A DNA stretch of 64,000 nucleotides from Zestomonas insulae (GCF_016901015.1 NZ_JAFEUP010000002.1:496001-560000), one strand, 5' to 3'. Positions 26,416 through 35,358 are shown, counted from the stretch's first letter. Program-made: numbers and translations. Notes: generated by a model not told the origin, from the sequence alone.

Positions 26416-27390
26416 ATGCGCGCACTGATCAATGGGGCCGACGGCCCGCAGATTATCGACACCGACAATCCCAAACCCGGCGCCAATCAGGTGCTGGTCA
26501 AGGTGCATGCCTGCTCCCTCAACCGCGCCGATCTGCTGATGCTCAATGGCGCCACCCACGGTTTTCAAAGTGCCCAGGCCAACCAGCCGATGGGCATGGA
26601 ATGGGCCGGTGAAGTGGTGGAGCTGGGGGTAGGGGTCAAGGCCTGGAAAGTTGGCGACCGGGTGATGTCGGCTGGCATGGGCGCTTTTGCTGAATACACC
26701 CTGGGTTTCGAGTGGGTGATGTACCCGATTCCCGAGGGCATGAGCTACGCCGAGGCGACCACCTTGCCGGTAGCGATCCAGACCATGCACGACGCCCTGG
26801 CCAGCAACGGTCAGTTGAAATTGGGGCAGAGCGTGCTGATTCAGGGCGCCAGTACCGCGGTCGGCCTGATGGGGCTGCAAGTGGCCAAACAGCTGGGTGC
26901 CACCGTGGTGATCGGCACCTCGACCAATGCCGAGCGCCGTGCACGCTTAAGCGAATTCGGCGCCGACCTGGCCCTGGATTCCCGCGACCCCGAGTGGGTG
27001 CAGAAGGTGCTGGATGCCACGGGCGGCAAAGGTGTGGATCTGGTGATCGACCACGTCGCCGGCGACCTGATCAACGACACCATGCGCGCCACCAAAGTGG
27101 CCGGGCGCATCGTCAATATCGGGCGCCTCGGCGGAGAGAGCGGGCACTTTGATTTCGACCTGCACAACATGAAGCGTCTGACCTATATCGGCGCCTCGTT
27201 CCGTACCCGCAATCCGCTAGAGATCGTGCAGGTGATTCAGGCGGCCAAAACCACACTGGGCGATGCCATTGCCAAGCGGGCACTGAAGCTACCGGTGGAT
27301 GCCGTATTCGCCTTTGACGACTACGCCCGGGCGCTGGAGCGCATGCAGCGTAACGAGCATTTCGGAAAGATCGTGTTGCAGTTGGTGTAA
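26416..27390 (+). CDS. Medium-chain (quinone oxidoreductase-like) dehydrogenase
   Basis: 324 residues of the MDR superfamily. SLNRADLLMLNG, PMGMEWAGEVVELGVGVKAW and VGDRVMSAGMGAFAEY form the GroES-like domain; SVLIQGASTAVGLMGLQVAK is the Rossmann NADPH motif. It lacks the cysteine cluster of zinc alcohol dehydrogenases, so it is a zinc-free enoyl/quinone reductase type. Probably reduces a double bond in a pathway intermediate. Confidence 0.86.
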   Translation: MRALINGADGPQIIDTDNPKPGANQVLVKVHACSLNRADLLMLNGATHGFQSAQANQPMGMEWAGEVVELGVGVKAWKVGDRVMSAGMGAFAEYTLGFEWVMYPIPEGMSYAEATTLPVAIQTMHDALASNGQLKLGQSVLIQGASTAVGLMGLQVAKQLGATVVIGTSTNAERRARLSEFGADLALDSRDPEWVQKVLDATGGKGVDLVIDHVAGDLINDTMRATKVAGRIVNIGRLGGESGHFDFDLHNMKRLTYIGASFRTRNPLEIVQVIQAAKTTLGDAIAKRALKLPVDAVFAFDDYARALERMQRNEHFGKIVLQLV

Positions 27391-27408
27391 CGAACAAGGA
27401 GAACAACC

Positions 27409-28182
27409 ATGGGTTCATTTACCGGCAAGGTGGCGCTGATTACCGGCGCCGCCGGTGGCATCGGCGCGGCCACGGCCAATCTGTTGCAGCAACGTGGCGC
27501 CACCGTGGTGGCCGCCGATATCGCCAGCGAACCCACCGCCGCGCTGAGCCGCGACGTGGAGTATGTGCGCCTGGATGTGGCCGATGAAGGCCAATGGCGC
27601 CAGGTGGTCGCCGATGTGGTGGCCCGGCATGGCGGCGTGCATGTGCTGGTCAATGGCGCCGGCATCGAAGGCAAGGTGAATGCCGGCGGCCTGGAAGCCA
27701 CGTCGCTGGAAGACTGGCGGCGGGTGATGCATATCAACCTGGACGGCACCTTTCTCGGCTGCCGCGAAGTGCTTCCGGTGATGAAGGGGCAGGGCAGTGG
27801 CTCGATCGTCAATATCTCCTCGCTGGCCTCGTACTACCCAACCTTGTACAGCGTTGCCTATGGCGCCAGTAAAGGCGCGGTCACCCAGCTGACCAAGTCG
27901 GTGGCGCTGGCCGGCAGCCAGGGTGCCAAGGTGCGCTGTAACTCGGTGCACCCCGGTGTGATCGCCACACAGATGATCGCCAATATCGCCCGCCAGTTGC
28001 AGGAAACCAGCGACGCCAGCACCCGTGACTCAATTCAGCGCTACGCCAACAGCATTCCGCTGGGCCAGGCTGGCACGCCGAACGATGCGGCGGCACTAAT
28101 TGCCTTTCTCGCCTCGGATGAAGCGGGCTATATCACGGGCTCGGAGTTCCTTGTAGACGGTGGCTCGCACCTGTTGCGTTGA
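27409..28182 (+). CDS. SDR-family oxidoreductase
   Basis: 257 residues of classical SDR type: ITGAAGGIGAA cofactor motif, DVADEG, LVNGAGIEG, IVNISSLAS and YGASK catalytic motif, and a C-terminal YITGSEFLVDGGSHL. DIA after the second strand suggests NAD preference. It is the last enzyme gene of the rightward arm, 18 bases behind the MDR gene, and probably oxidises a secondary alcohol. Confidence 0.9.
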   Translation: MGSFTGKVALITGAAGGIGAATANLLQQRGATVVAADIASEPTAALSRDVEYVRLDVADEGQWRQVVADVVARHGGVHVLVNGAGIEGKVNAGGLEATSLEDWRRVMHINLDGTFLGCREVLPVMKGQGSGSIVNISSLASYYPTLYSVAYGASKGAVTQLTKSVALAGSQGAKVRCNSVHPGVIATQMIANIARQLQETSDASTRDSIQRYANSIPLGQAGTPNDAAALIAFLASDEAGYITGSEFLVDGGSHLLR

Positions 28183-28276
28183 TCGCTCACCCTTTTGTCT
28201 GCCCTGGCTAGTCCGGTCGGGGCGGATATTTTGTGTTATCCCCATCAGCAATCCGGCGTTGCCGGGCAGAGGAGCA

Positions 28277-29362
28277 ATGGTTAACGTACCGAGCAAAAAG
28301 GGCCGCGCTATGGAAACGTTCGAAGGTCATATCTCCATGACCACGCCGATGGTCACCCCACACCTGCCCGCCGTACTGGTGCAAATGCTGCTCGAACAAG
28401 GCCTGAGCGCCCACGATCTGTTCGAGGGCACCGGCGTGGTACTGGAGCACTTTTCCCAACCGCAGCACCTGTTCAGCTACCAGCAGCTGTCGATCATCAT
28501 TGCCCGGGGCCTGCAACTGACCGGCAATCCTCGCCTGGGCTTCGAATTTGGCAAGCGTATTCGTCATGCCCATATGGCCGAACTGGGGGTGGCCCTGTCC
28601 TGTGTGCCGGACATGGAAACCGGCTACCAGATCATGCGCCGTTACCAGAAAATTCTCGGTAGCGCGTTCAACCTGCGCCGTGTCGATCACCCCAATTACG
28701 TGGCGCTGATCGCCAACAAGCTGATCCCCTTGGGCAGCAACTACCACTTCAACCAGGAAAGCTGGCTGGTATCGCTGGCTTACAACCTGTCGCGCGGTCT
28801 GGAGCGACCACTGCATGAACTGGATTACTTCGTCGAATTCGATTACCCCGAACCCGAAGACAGCACAGCCTTTCGCGAGCTGTTTGGCGACAAGGTGCGC
28901 TTCTCGCAAAAGCACAGCCAGATTCTGGTTGCCCGTGAGCTCACCCGTATTCCCTTAGTGGGTTCCTGCCCCACCTACCTGCCCGCTGCCATGGAAGCCT
29001 GCGAAGAAGCCTGCCAACGCAGCCTGCGGCCTATTTCGCTGCCCGAGCGCATTCGTAGCCACCTACGCAATCTGCTCGAAGCACCGCCCACTGCCGACGA
29101 AGTGGCCAGCCACTTCAATATGTCCACCCGTACCCTCAATCGCCGCTTGGAGGATTTGGATCTGCATTTTCGTCAGCTCCTCAAGGAAGTGAAGTTCGAC
29201 ATGGCCAGCCAGTTGCTGCGGACCACCGACTTGCCTATCGGCTTGGTGGCCCAGCGTTCGGGCTTTACCGAAGCGTCCAACTTCGTCAAAGCTTTTCGCG
29301 AATGGGCCGGTACCACGCCCAGTCGGTACCGGGCGCAGTTGCGCAGTCCCGAAACGTTGTAG
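28277..29362 (+). CDS. AraC-family regulator, right border of the cluster
   Basis: 361 residues from MVNVPSKKGRAME; AGAGGAG lies about four bases upstream. N-terminal effector domain (LPAVLVQMLLEQGLSAHDLF, YQQLSIIIARGLQLTGNPRLG, HMAELGVALSCVPDMETGYQ) and C-terminal HTH (DEVASHFNMSTRTLNRRLED, LPIGLVAQRSGFTEASNFVK, FREWAGTTPSRYR). It is 94 bases after the SDR and likely a second regulator of the cluster. An alternative start at 28310 would remove eleven residues. Confidence 0.87.
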   Translation: MVNVPSKKGRAMETFEGHISMTTPMVTPHLPAVLVQMLLEQGLSAHDLFEGTGVVLEHFSQPQHLFSYQQLSIIIARGLQLTGNPRLGFEFGKRIRHAHMAELGVALSCVPDMETGYQIMRRYQKILGSAFNLRRVDHPNYVALIANKLIPLGSNYHFNQESWLVSLAYNLSRGLERPLHELDYFVEFDYPEPEDSTAFRELFGDKVRFSQKHSQILVARELTRIPLVGSCPTYLPAAMEACEEACQRSLRPISLPERIRSHLRNLLEAPPTADEVASHFNMSTRTLNRRLEDLDLHFRQLLKEVKFDMASQLLRTTDLPIGLVAQRSGFTEASNFVKAFREWAGTTPSRYRAQLRSPETL

Positions 29363-29434
29363 CCCTTCGGCTTTGATATGAGCCCGCAGAATCGTATCGG
29401 TTCTTGTACAGACCGCTTTCTCGGTCTCTGATAA

Positions 29435-30805
29435 TCACTTATGCCGGCCGAGCGTCCGCAAACTACTGAAAAACCAACACCTCATGGGTTCGATACTGGA
29501 CGACCAGATGGAGTCGGAAGCGGCGGCCAAAGCGTGGGAAAAAGCCAAACGGTCGAGTTTCATGATCCGTTTGAGGTGGGCGAAAAGCATCTCTACCTTC
29601 TTTCGCTCGCAGCGAGAGACAAGGTATTCCGGCGTATTGGCGATGCGTCGTGCCACGTCGCGGGCAGCCTCATGGATGCTGCGGACGATCTTGCGGATCG
29701 GCGTATTGGGGCAACACTTCGTTTTCAGTGGGCAGATGGCGCAGTCGGTTTGGCTGGAGCGGTAGATGATGGTGTTGGCCTTGGTCACCCGCGATCTCTG
29801 CTGGGTGAAGATGCGCCATTCGCTGCGTAGCGGTTTGCCGGCTGGGCAGCGGTATTCATTGGCCTCTGGATTCCAGTGGAAGTCGTTACTGGATAGGCTG
29901 TCGTCCTTGCGCTCGGTCTTGTCCCACACCGGCACATGCGGTTCGATGTTCTTTTCTTCGACCATCCAGGCCAGCATCGGGGCAGTGCCATAGGCGGTAT
30001 CACCGATGAGTCGTTCCGGCGTGAGGTCGAACTGCGCTTCGACACGCGCCACCATCGTCCTGGTCGAATCGACTTCGGCGGTACGGTGCGCCGGAGTCGC
30101 CTCCACATCCATGATCACGCCGTGCTCAGTATCGATCAGGTAATTCGTGGAGTAGGCAAAGAAGGCCGGGCCGCCTGGCGCAGCAGTCCAACGGGACAGC
30201 GGATCGGTGAGTGAGACTTTCTTGGGAAGAGTTTCAGCCAGCGCCTCTTCATCAAGGGCTTCAAGGTACTCGCGCACAGCGCGGTTGCTGAGCGCGGGAT
30301 CACGCCAATCGACTTCATCTCCCGCCACGCCACGTTGCCGGCTGGCATCCGCCTTGATGATGCTGGTGTCTACAGCGAAACCTTCACCTTTGACCAGGCC
30401 AGCCGCCATGCAGCGCCGCAGCACCTCATTGAACAACCAGCGGAACAGGCCGCTGTCACGGAAGCGGCCGTGGCGATTCTTCGAGAAGGTCGAGTGATTG
30501 GGTACTTCGTCTTCCAGACCCAGCCGGCAGAACCAGCGATAGGTCAGGTTTAAATGCACCTCTTCGCACAGCTGTCGCTCGGAGCGGATGCCGTAGCAGT
30601 AGCCAACGACCAGCATGCGCACCATCAACTCCGGATCAATCGAGGGGCGTCCGATGGGGCTGTAGAAGTCGGTCAGGTTTGTACGCAGATCGCTGAGATC
30701 CAGGCACTGGTCGATGCTACGTAAAAGGTGTTGGGGCGGAACGTGGTCTTCCAGATTGAACGAGTAGAACAGGCGCTGCTGTCCACTCGGTAGCTGTCCC
30801 ATCAT
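29435..30805 (-). CDS. IS1182-family transposase with atypical C-terminus
   Basis: 456 residues. The N-terminal part (VPPQHLLRSIDQCLDLSDLR, GRPSIDPELMVRMLVVGYCY) and the DDE core (VDTSIIKADASRQRG, GDTAYGTAPMLAWM, KKVEMLFAHLKRIMKLDRL) are typical. After KLDRL the family normally continues with an RLRG-type segment and an NLRKL-like helix; here it reads AFSHALAAASDSIW and ends FSSLRTLGRHK, in none of the frames family-like. The 3' end has therefore probably been replaced by recombination and activity is doubtful. Confidence 0.85.
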   Translation of the reverse strand: MMGQLPSGQQRLFYSFNLEDHVPPQHLLRSIDQCLDLSDLRTNLTDFYSPIGRPSIDPELMVRMLVVGYCYGIRSERQLCEEVHLNLTYRWFCRLGLEDEVPNHSTFSKNRHGRFRDSGLFRWLFNEVLRRCMAAGLVKGEGFAVDTSIIKADASRQRGVAGDEVDWRDPALSNRAVREYLEALDEEALAETLPKKVSLTDPLSRWTAAPGGPAFFAYSTNYLIDTEHGVIMDVEATPAHRTAEVDSTRTMVARVEAQFDLTPERLIGDTAYGTAPMLAWMVEEKNIEPHVPVWDKTERKDDSLSSNDFHWNPEANEYRCPAGKPLRSEWRIFTQQRSRVTKANTIIYRSSQTDCAICPLKTKCCPNTPIRKIVRSIHEAARDVARRIANTPEYLVSRCERKKVEMLFAHLKRIMKLDRLAFSHALAAASDSIWSSSIEPMRCWFFSSLRTLGRHK

Positions 30806-30885
30806 GCTGTTCGCCCCCGCGCTCGCTGACAGAGCAATTCTGCCGACGGCATGGGGAAGCAGCTACTTTTTCAACAGAATCGGCC
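29435..30885 (-). mobile_element. IS1182-like element with one recognisable end
   Basis: Contains a full-length transposase frame and, beyond its start, an 80-bp end that finishes in CAACAGAATCGGCC. The reverse of that end (GGCCGATTCTGTTGAAAAAG) is not found beyond the transposase stop, so the left terminus is missing or replaced and the left coordinate given is only the stop codon. The same end recurs at 13.55 kb and in the 186-bp element at 32.65 kb. Confidence 0.7.
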
Positions 30886-31010
30886 ATAAACGGACATTCG
30901 CCAGCCGCACCTACTCGCGGTAGCACATCCCCCCACCGAGGAAGGGTTCAGTAGGAGTATCGTGTTCTGGATAAACCAAGGCATACATGTACCGAGGTGG
31001 GAGATTGCCA

Positions 31011-31325
31011 ATGAAGATCACCGCTATGAAACAGACCGAATCGGTCAGTGATGTTCTGTGCGACGTTTGTGGCGACAGCACACGCGTTGAAGGGTATGGA
31101 TTGCAGTTCGGCACTCTTCGCGCCAGTTGGGGTTATGGCTCGGCCCACGATGGCGAGCGCTATGAGGTCCATCTGTGCGAGCCCTGCTTTTTCAGGACGA
31201 TTTCCGGCCTCAAACGAGAGCGCATGGTGAACTTCATGTTCAGCGATGAGGATCAGGATCTCAGCGATTTCGGACGCGTTGCTCGTGATGATTTTTTCAA
31301 TGACGGCAGTAGCTCGACTTCCTGA
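31011..31325 (+). CDS. Hypothetical protein with two Cys pairs
   Basis: 104 residues from MKITAMKQTESVS, with GGTGGGA upstream. CDVCGD near residue 20 and LCEPCFFRTI near residue 65 form a possible zinc ribbon; the C-terminus is acidic (DEDQDLSD). No family recognised. It stands alone between IS debris and the SDR gene. Confidence 0.65.
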   Translation: MKITAMKQTESVSDVLCDVCGDSTRVEGYGLQFGTLRASWGYGSAHDGERYEVHLCEPCFFRTISGLKRERMVNFMFSDEDQDLSDFGRVARDDFFNDGSSSTS

Positions 31326-31664
31326 ATTCCTGCTGACGCAGTATCGCGGGCGTAACCCTGCGTAATGAGATATTGAAGCGGCTCTGAGTATGTCCGCAAC
31401 TGGCCGGATGCAGCCTTCGTTAACGGCGACTTTCGGCTGCTAATGCCGGTCATCCAGAATCTACGCAATCCGGAGTGCCTTAGTTCCTCGGCATGGCTGG
31501 CGGAGTGGTGCTAGCTCAGAACGCCGCAAACCTCCTGCAAAGCTAGCAACCCGAAACCTGCAGGCTATTTCGTGGCCGCAGGGCCAGCGCCTTGGCCGGC
31601 GCGGCCATGGGGCGAGTGACGCGGTGCGCACTAGACTGCGGCTACCCAAGAGAAGGAGTGGCAC
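31326..31664. other. Intergenic region without a recognisable gene
   Basis: 339 bases. Short antisense frames here look like chance. The last part should hold the promoter for the SDR gene at 31665; AGAAGGAG precedes that ATG. Nothing else seen. Confidence 0.4.
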
Positions 31665-32525
31665 ATGGCTTTCGACAACCAAGTGGTCTGGATCACCGGG
31701 GCATCCTCCGGCATTGGCGAGGCCCTGGCCCGCCTGCTGCTGCAACAGGGCGCGCGTGTCATTCTCTCCGGCCGGCGCGAAGCTGCGCTGCAGGCCGTCG
31801 CTGAGCAGGCGCCGCAACGCGCCCTGGTACTTCCCTTCGAAAGCACCGACTACGCCGCGCTGCCGCAGGTAGTCGAGCAGGCGTGGGCCTGGCAGGGACG
31901 TATCGACTGCCTGATCAACAATGCCGGCGTCAGCCAGCGCAGCCTAGCCCTGGATACCCGCTTCGAGGTGTACCGCGAGCTGATGGAAGTCGACTACCTG
32001 GCACCGGTGGCCCTCACTCAGCTGCTGCTGCCGCGCCTGGCCGCTCAGGGCGGCGGCCAACTGGCAGTGGTCAGCTCGGTGGCCGGCAAGGTCGGCGCCC
32101 CGCTGCGTACCGGCTACTGCGGGGCCAAGCACGCTGTAATCGGCTACTTTGAAGCCCTGCGCGCCGAGGTCGAACAGGCCCATGGCATCCGCGTCAGCGT
32201 GATCCTGCCTGGCTCGGTGCGTACCGGCGTGGCGGTCAACGCGCTGGGCGGCGACGGCGCTCGCCGCGGCCGCTCCGACGTCAATATCGACAGCGGCATG
32301 CCCGCCGAGGAAGCCGCCCGGCGCATCGTTGAGGGGCTGGCGGCCGGCCAGCGCAGCATTGAAGTGGTGGAGGGCACCGAGAAGATTGCTCTGCACCTGC
32401 GCAGCGGCGATCCGGAGCGACTGTTTACGCTCACCGCCGCCGAGGGCGCACGCCTGGCCGAGGAGCGCGCCCGCAATGGCAATGCTGATATCGACCCGGG
32501 AGCGGTGCAACGCCTAGGCAGCTGA
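31665..32525 (+). CDS. SDR-family oxidoreductase
   Basis: 286 residues with ITGASSGIGEA, LINNAGVSQ, VVSSVAGKVGAP and YCGAK (YxxxK). The RRE after the second strand favours NADP. The product resembles DltE/DHRS7-like lipid-type SDRs. It is a single gene with its own perfect terminator 15 bases downstream and is probably backbone rather than part of the catabolic island. Confidence 0.88.
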   Translation: MAFDNQVVWITGASSGIGEALARLLLQQGARVILSGRREAALQAVAEQAPQRALVLPFESTDYAALPQVVEQAWAWQGRIDCLINNAGVSQRSLALDTRFEVYRELMEVDYLAPVALTQLLLPRLAAQGGGQLAVVSSVAGKVGAPLRTGYCGAKHAVIGYFEALRAEVEQAHGIRVSVILPGSVRTGVAVNALGGDGARRGRSDVNIDSGMPAEEAARRIVEGLAAGQRSIEVVEGTEKIALHLRSGDPERLFTLTAAEGARLAEERARNGNADIDPGAVQRLGS

Positions 32526-32540
32526 CATCTGCTGCCGGAA

Positions 32541-32576
32541 AGAGAAAGGCCCAGGTTCGCACCTGGGCCTTTCTCT
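32541..32576 (+). terminator. Rho-independent terminator of the SDR gene
   Basis: A perfect 16-bp stem (AGAGAAAGGCCCAGGT with its complement) around a TCGC loop. Confidence 0.85.
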
Positions 32577-32648
32577 TGAGCGGTGTCCTACGTGCCTCTA
32601 ACTAGTGAAAAGAGCCTACTTTTGTAGACGATTTGGGTATCCGCTATT

Positions 32649-32834
32649 GGCCGATTCTGTTGAAAAAGTCGCATTGCCCAAACTGCCCCAATAGTGACCG
32701 ATGAAAATACCTTTTCTGCGCGTCGCTACGTGAAATCTGGGCCCACAATCCTCTGCCGAATTTTAGGATTTCAATCTCAGGCGCCAACTTTTCCGCCGTG
32801 GTAACCGAGGCCGACTTTTTCAACAGAATCGGCC
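32649..32834. mobile_element. 186-bp MITE-like element
   Basis: Perfect 23-bp terminal inverted repeats: GGCCGATTCTGTTGAAAAAG plus TCG on the left and its complement on the right. The repeat equals the outer end of the IS1182-like element at 30885 and the solitary end at 13622. The interior has no open frame of note, so it would depend on a transposase supplied in trans. No obvious target duplication. Confidence 0.8.
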
Positions 32835-32937
32835 GGTAGCGTTCGTTCGTGAGAGAAGGCTACCGGCCGCAAGAGGACAATCCCTACGGCGAATCTTTAG
32901 TCCGTACCCGATTGGGCTAGGTGTGGAAAGTGCTCCA

Positions 32938-34470
32938 CTAATTCGTGAAGTAGTCCCTGAACATGTAATAACCATACGTCGCGCCTTTCTCCAGCGGCCC
33001 CGTGAGCGTGGTGTAGCTTTGCCCTTCTTTCGGGCCGCTGGTGTAGCGATAGAGAATCTGTACCGCGCGCAATTGCGACTTAGGCAACATTGGATCCTCC
33101 CACTCTTCGTACGTTTTCACGCGCACCTTGCTGCCATCGGCCTCCAGCGCGTAGCCCCAAACGAACTCACCGCGCTCACTGCCATCCACGTAACTGCCTT
33201 TGCCGACGGCACCGTCGCCACAGGAGAAGCTGAGCGATGCCTCATCTGAGTTGCCAAGCCATTTGAAGACCTTGCCGCAGATGGGAGAGCTGAACTCGTC
33301 GACCGGCAGCAGCGTTGTCGTGACTGCTAGCGGCGTCTCATTGCCTAACTGCCGAATGATGAGCTTGCTAGAAGGCCGGGCGTTCGCTTGAACAGGTGCG
33401 CTAGCGAGTTGCGTGGCAGCTTCAGTCACGGTCTCGTGCGGTCGCATGCTGGCGGCGCTTACAGGCGAGTGGGTCTCGGCGAAATTCAGGGAGACGCCGG
33501 CTAACTGGGCACCCAGTTGTGCTGCTTGAGCGTCAGACACATTGGCACCGCCGGTGTGGCTGCTATTCGTGTATAGCTCGGGGGGACTAGGCTTAACGTT
33601 TTCAGCGCCAATGATGGTTGTGGCGCTTGCGCTTGGCACACTACCCGCCTTCGAAGGCGACGTGGCATGAGCCAGTGGAAGGGCTGCGCTTACTGCTTGT
33701 GCGTCGCTCATCGCTTGCGCCACTGCATAATTGTCGGCAGCCATCGAGGCAATGGTGGCAATCCCAGCAATGTTTTCTGCGCTGAATAAACTGTTCTTCG
33801 ATTCTTCTTCCTGCTGGGCCGCATATTCTGCGTCCGAAGCTCTCATGGCTTCTGCGGCTGGATAAGCTTCGCGTTTTGCAACGTTTTGGAATACGGCCAA
33901 GGTAATGGGCATGCGCTCAACACCGTGCTCTGCAAGACCCAACTTAATTCCCAGGTATGAATGCGGATTCACAGTGGCGCCACGCTGAATCAATTTGCCG
34001 GCGACTGCGTAGATTGCTGAAGGCGATTGATAGGGCTGCTCGCCCTGTACCAGCTGAATCTCTTGCAGCATGGCTATTTTGAAGAGCGACTCCAGCGGCG
34101 GAGGCAGTTCAATCCGCATATGGGCCGAGTTGTCGGTGCTTATCGCACACGGTTTATTTACATCGGCGTCTCGCTCAAGCAAAAAATCAATGGCAGCCGA
34201 AGTGTCATGTCCCGGCAGGTTATATCCCGGCGTGTCGCCAAGGTTTTTGAAAAGCGAGCAAAGGGGCCTTGCTACCAAAGTGCCGTCCTCATAAACGGGC
34301 AGGTAGTCATCGGGGGCAATGCTACCGGACATAACCAGGGAGACGAGCGCCTCTGGATTGCCCAGCTCGGCTTGACCTGAAGGGGTTTCAAAGGAGGGGC
34401 CGGAAGTACACCCCGAAAGAATGCCAAGGACGAAAGCGCCACCTAACAAAGCGATGTTTTTCTTGTTCAT
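32938..34470 (-). CDS. Large orphan lipoprotein (510 aa)
   Basis: Starts MNKKNIALLGGAFVLGIL then SGCTSG: signal peptide with lipobox LSGC at Cys21. Residues about 30-200 look like a helical/ankyrin-like portion (AAIDFLLERDADVNKPC, YAVAGKLIQRGATVNPHSYLG); the middle is low-complexity Ala/Ser/Thr; the C-terminal 130 residues form a beta-rich domain with CGKVFKWLGN and FSCGDGAVGKGSY. Codon use is less G+C-rich than the backbone. Function unknown; it lies between the MITE and the ProQ gene. Confidence 0.72.
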   Translation of the reverse strand: MNKKNIALLGGAFVLGILSGCTSGPSFETPSGQAELGNPEALVSLVMSGSIAPDDYLPVYEDGTLVARPLCSLFKNLGDTPGYNLPGHDTSAAIDFLLERDADVNKPCAISTDNSAHMRIELPPPLESLFKIAMLQEIQLVQGEQPYQSPSAIYAVAGKLIQRGATVNPHSYLGIKLGLAEHGVERMPITLAVFQNVAKREAYPAAEAMRASDAEYAAQQEEESKNSLFSAENIAGIATIASMAADNYAVAQAMSDAQAVSAALPLAHATSPSKAGSVPSASATTIIGAENVKPSPPELYTNSSHTGGANVSDAQAAQLGAQLAGVSLNFAETHSPVSAASMRPHETVTEAATQLASAPVQANARPSSKLIIRQLGNETPLAVTTTLLPVDEFSSPICGKVFKWLGNSDEASLSFSCGDGAVGKGSYVDGSERGEFVWGYALEADGSKVRVKTYEEWEDPMLPKSQLRAVQILYRYTSGPKEGQSYTTLTGPLEKGATYGYYMFRDYFTN

Positions 34471-34848
34471 TTTATTTTTCTTCGCGTTTATTCCGGAAAT
34501 GCTCCGCGCTGCATGATGACTTGATCATGCAGCCGTAGGCCGAAGTAGAACTTGCGCGGTAGTCGCTTGTCGACAATTTTGAACAGGGGTAGGGGACAGG
34601 TTTCATTATGGGAACTTAGGGGGCATCCATGTCCGTTCCTCGCCGGTCTTCCGTTCCCGGCGAGAAGCACGCCTTAATCCATAGTCAGTCTGGGACTGCC
34701 CATGCCGCGCTGCTCCGTTGCTCGTCGGCGAGCGGCAGGGAGCCGCGATCACTTCGCTTGGTCGGGCCGCAGCCTGATCAGGCTGCTCCAAAGGACTGCA
34801 TGGGATAACCTTGCGCCACGAATCAACCTTGAGGCTGCGAACTGAACC
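34471..34848. other. Intergenic region with hairpin and repeat-like sequence
   Basis: 378 bases. An inverted repeat TGCATGAT-N6-ATCATGCA lies at about 34511-34532. A TAGGGGACAGGTTTC segment near 34589 resembles sequence commonly found around REP-associated transposase elements, but no such gene is here. No credible coding frame. Confidence 0.4.
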
Positions 34849-35358
34849 ATGGGTTTTGAGCAACTAGCTGAGCTACGCGACCGCCTGCGAGCTGAAAAAG
34901 AGCAGGTAAAGACTGATAGCACGAAGCAGCGCAAGCAGAAGTCCTCACCGCAAACCAAGCCGCGTGAGCAAGATCCTGCGGTAGAAGCGATCTGGCGATT
35001 GCAGAAGCACTTTCCATTGGCCTTCCCGGTCAATCCGGCTCCCAAGGTTCCGCTCAAGGAGGGCATTCTCAAAGATGCCGAGCAACACCTTGAACTGCTT
35101 GGCATATCCAGCGAACAGCTGAAGCTGGGCATCTCTACCTGGTGTCGGGGAAGTCGGTACTGGGCAAGCATGACGGAGAATGCGCCGCGCTTGGATTTAA
35201 GCGGCCAGGCAGTTGGCCTGGTAACGGCGGCTCAGGCACTACGCGCGAAGCAGCAGGCTCAGCGGCAGCGTGGACAAGCGCGACTCCGTCAGTCAAAACC
35301 GCAAGCGTGTATCCAAGACCCCGCTGCCGGCACCGTTCCGGAACAGATTTCGGACTGA
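34849..35358 (+). CDS. ProQ/FinO-family RNA chaperone
   Basis: 169 residues. N-terminal coiled basic region (LAELRDRLRAEKEQ, KQRKQKSSPQTKPRE), then the FinO/ProQ core: AIWRLQKHFPLAFPV, VPLKEGILKDAEQHL, LKLGISTWCRGSRYWASM. These bind structured small RNAs and 3' ends. ORFs of this type are often plasmid- or island-borne; this one follows an orphan lipoprotein gene. No partner RNA is evident nearby. Confidence 0.85.
   Translation: MGFEQLAELRDRLRAEKEQVKTDSTKQRKQKSSPQTKPREQDPAVEAIWRLQKHFPLAFPVNPAPKVPLKEGILKDAEQHLELLGISSEQLKLGISTWCRGSRYWASMTENAPRLDLSGQAVGLVTAAQALRAKQQAQRQRGQARLRQSKPQACIQDPAAGTVPEQISD

Noticed and set aside
13548..30895. Claim of a functional composite transposon around the catabolic island
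   Set aside because: The left side is only a solitary IS end in direct orientation without transposase and the right transposase looks damaged; shared ends support history, not present mobility.
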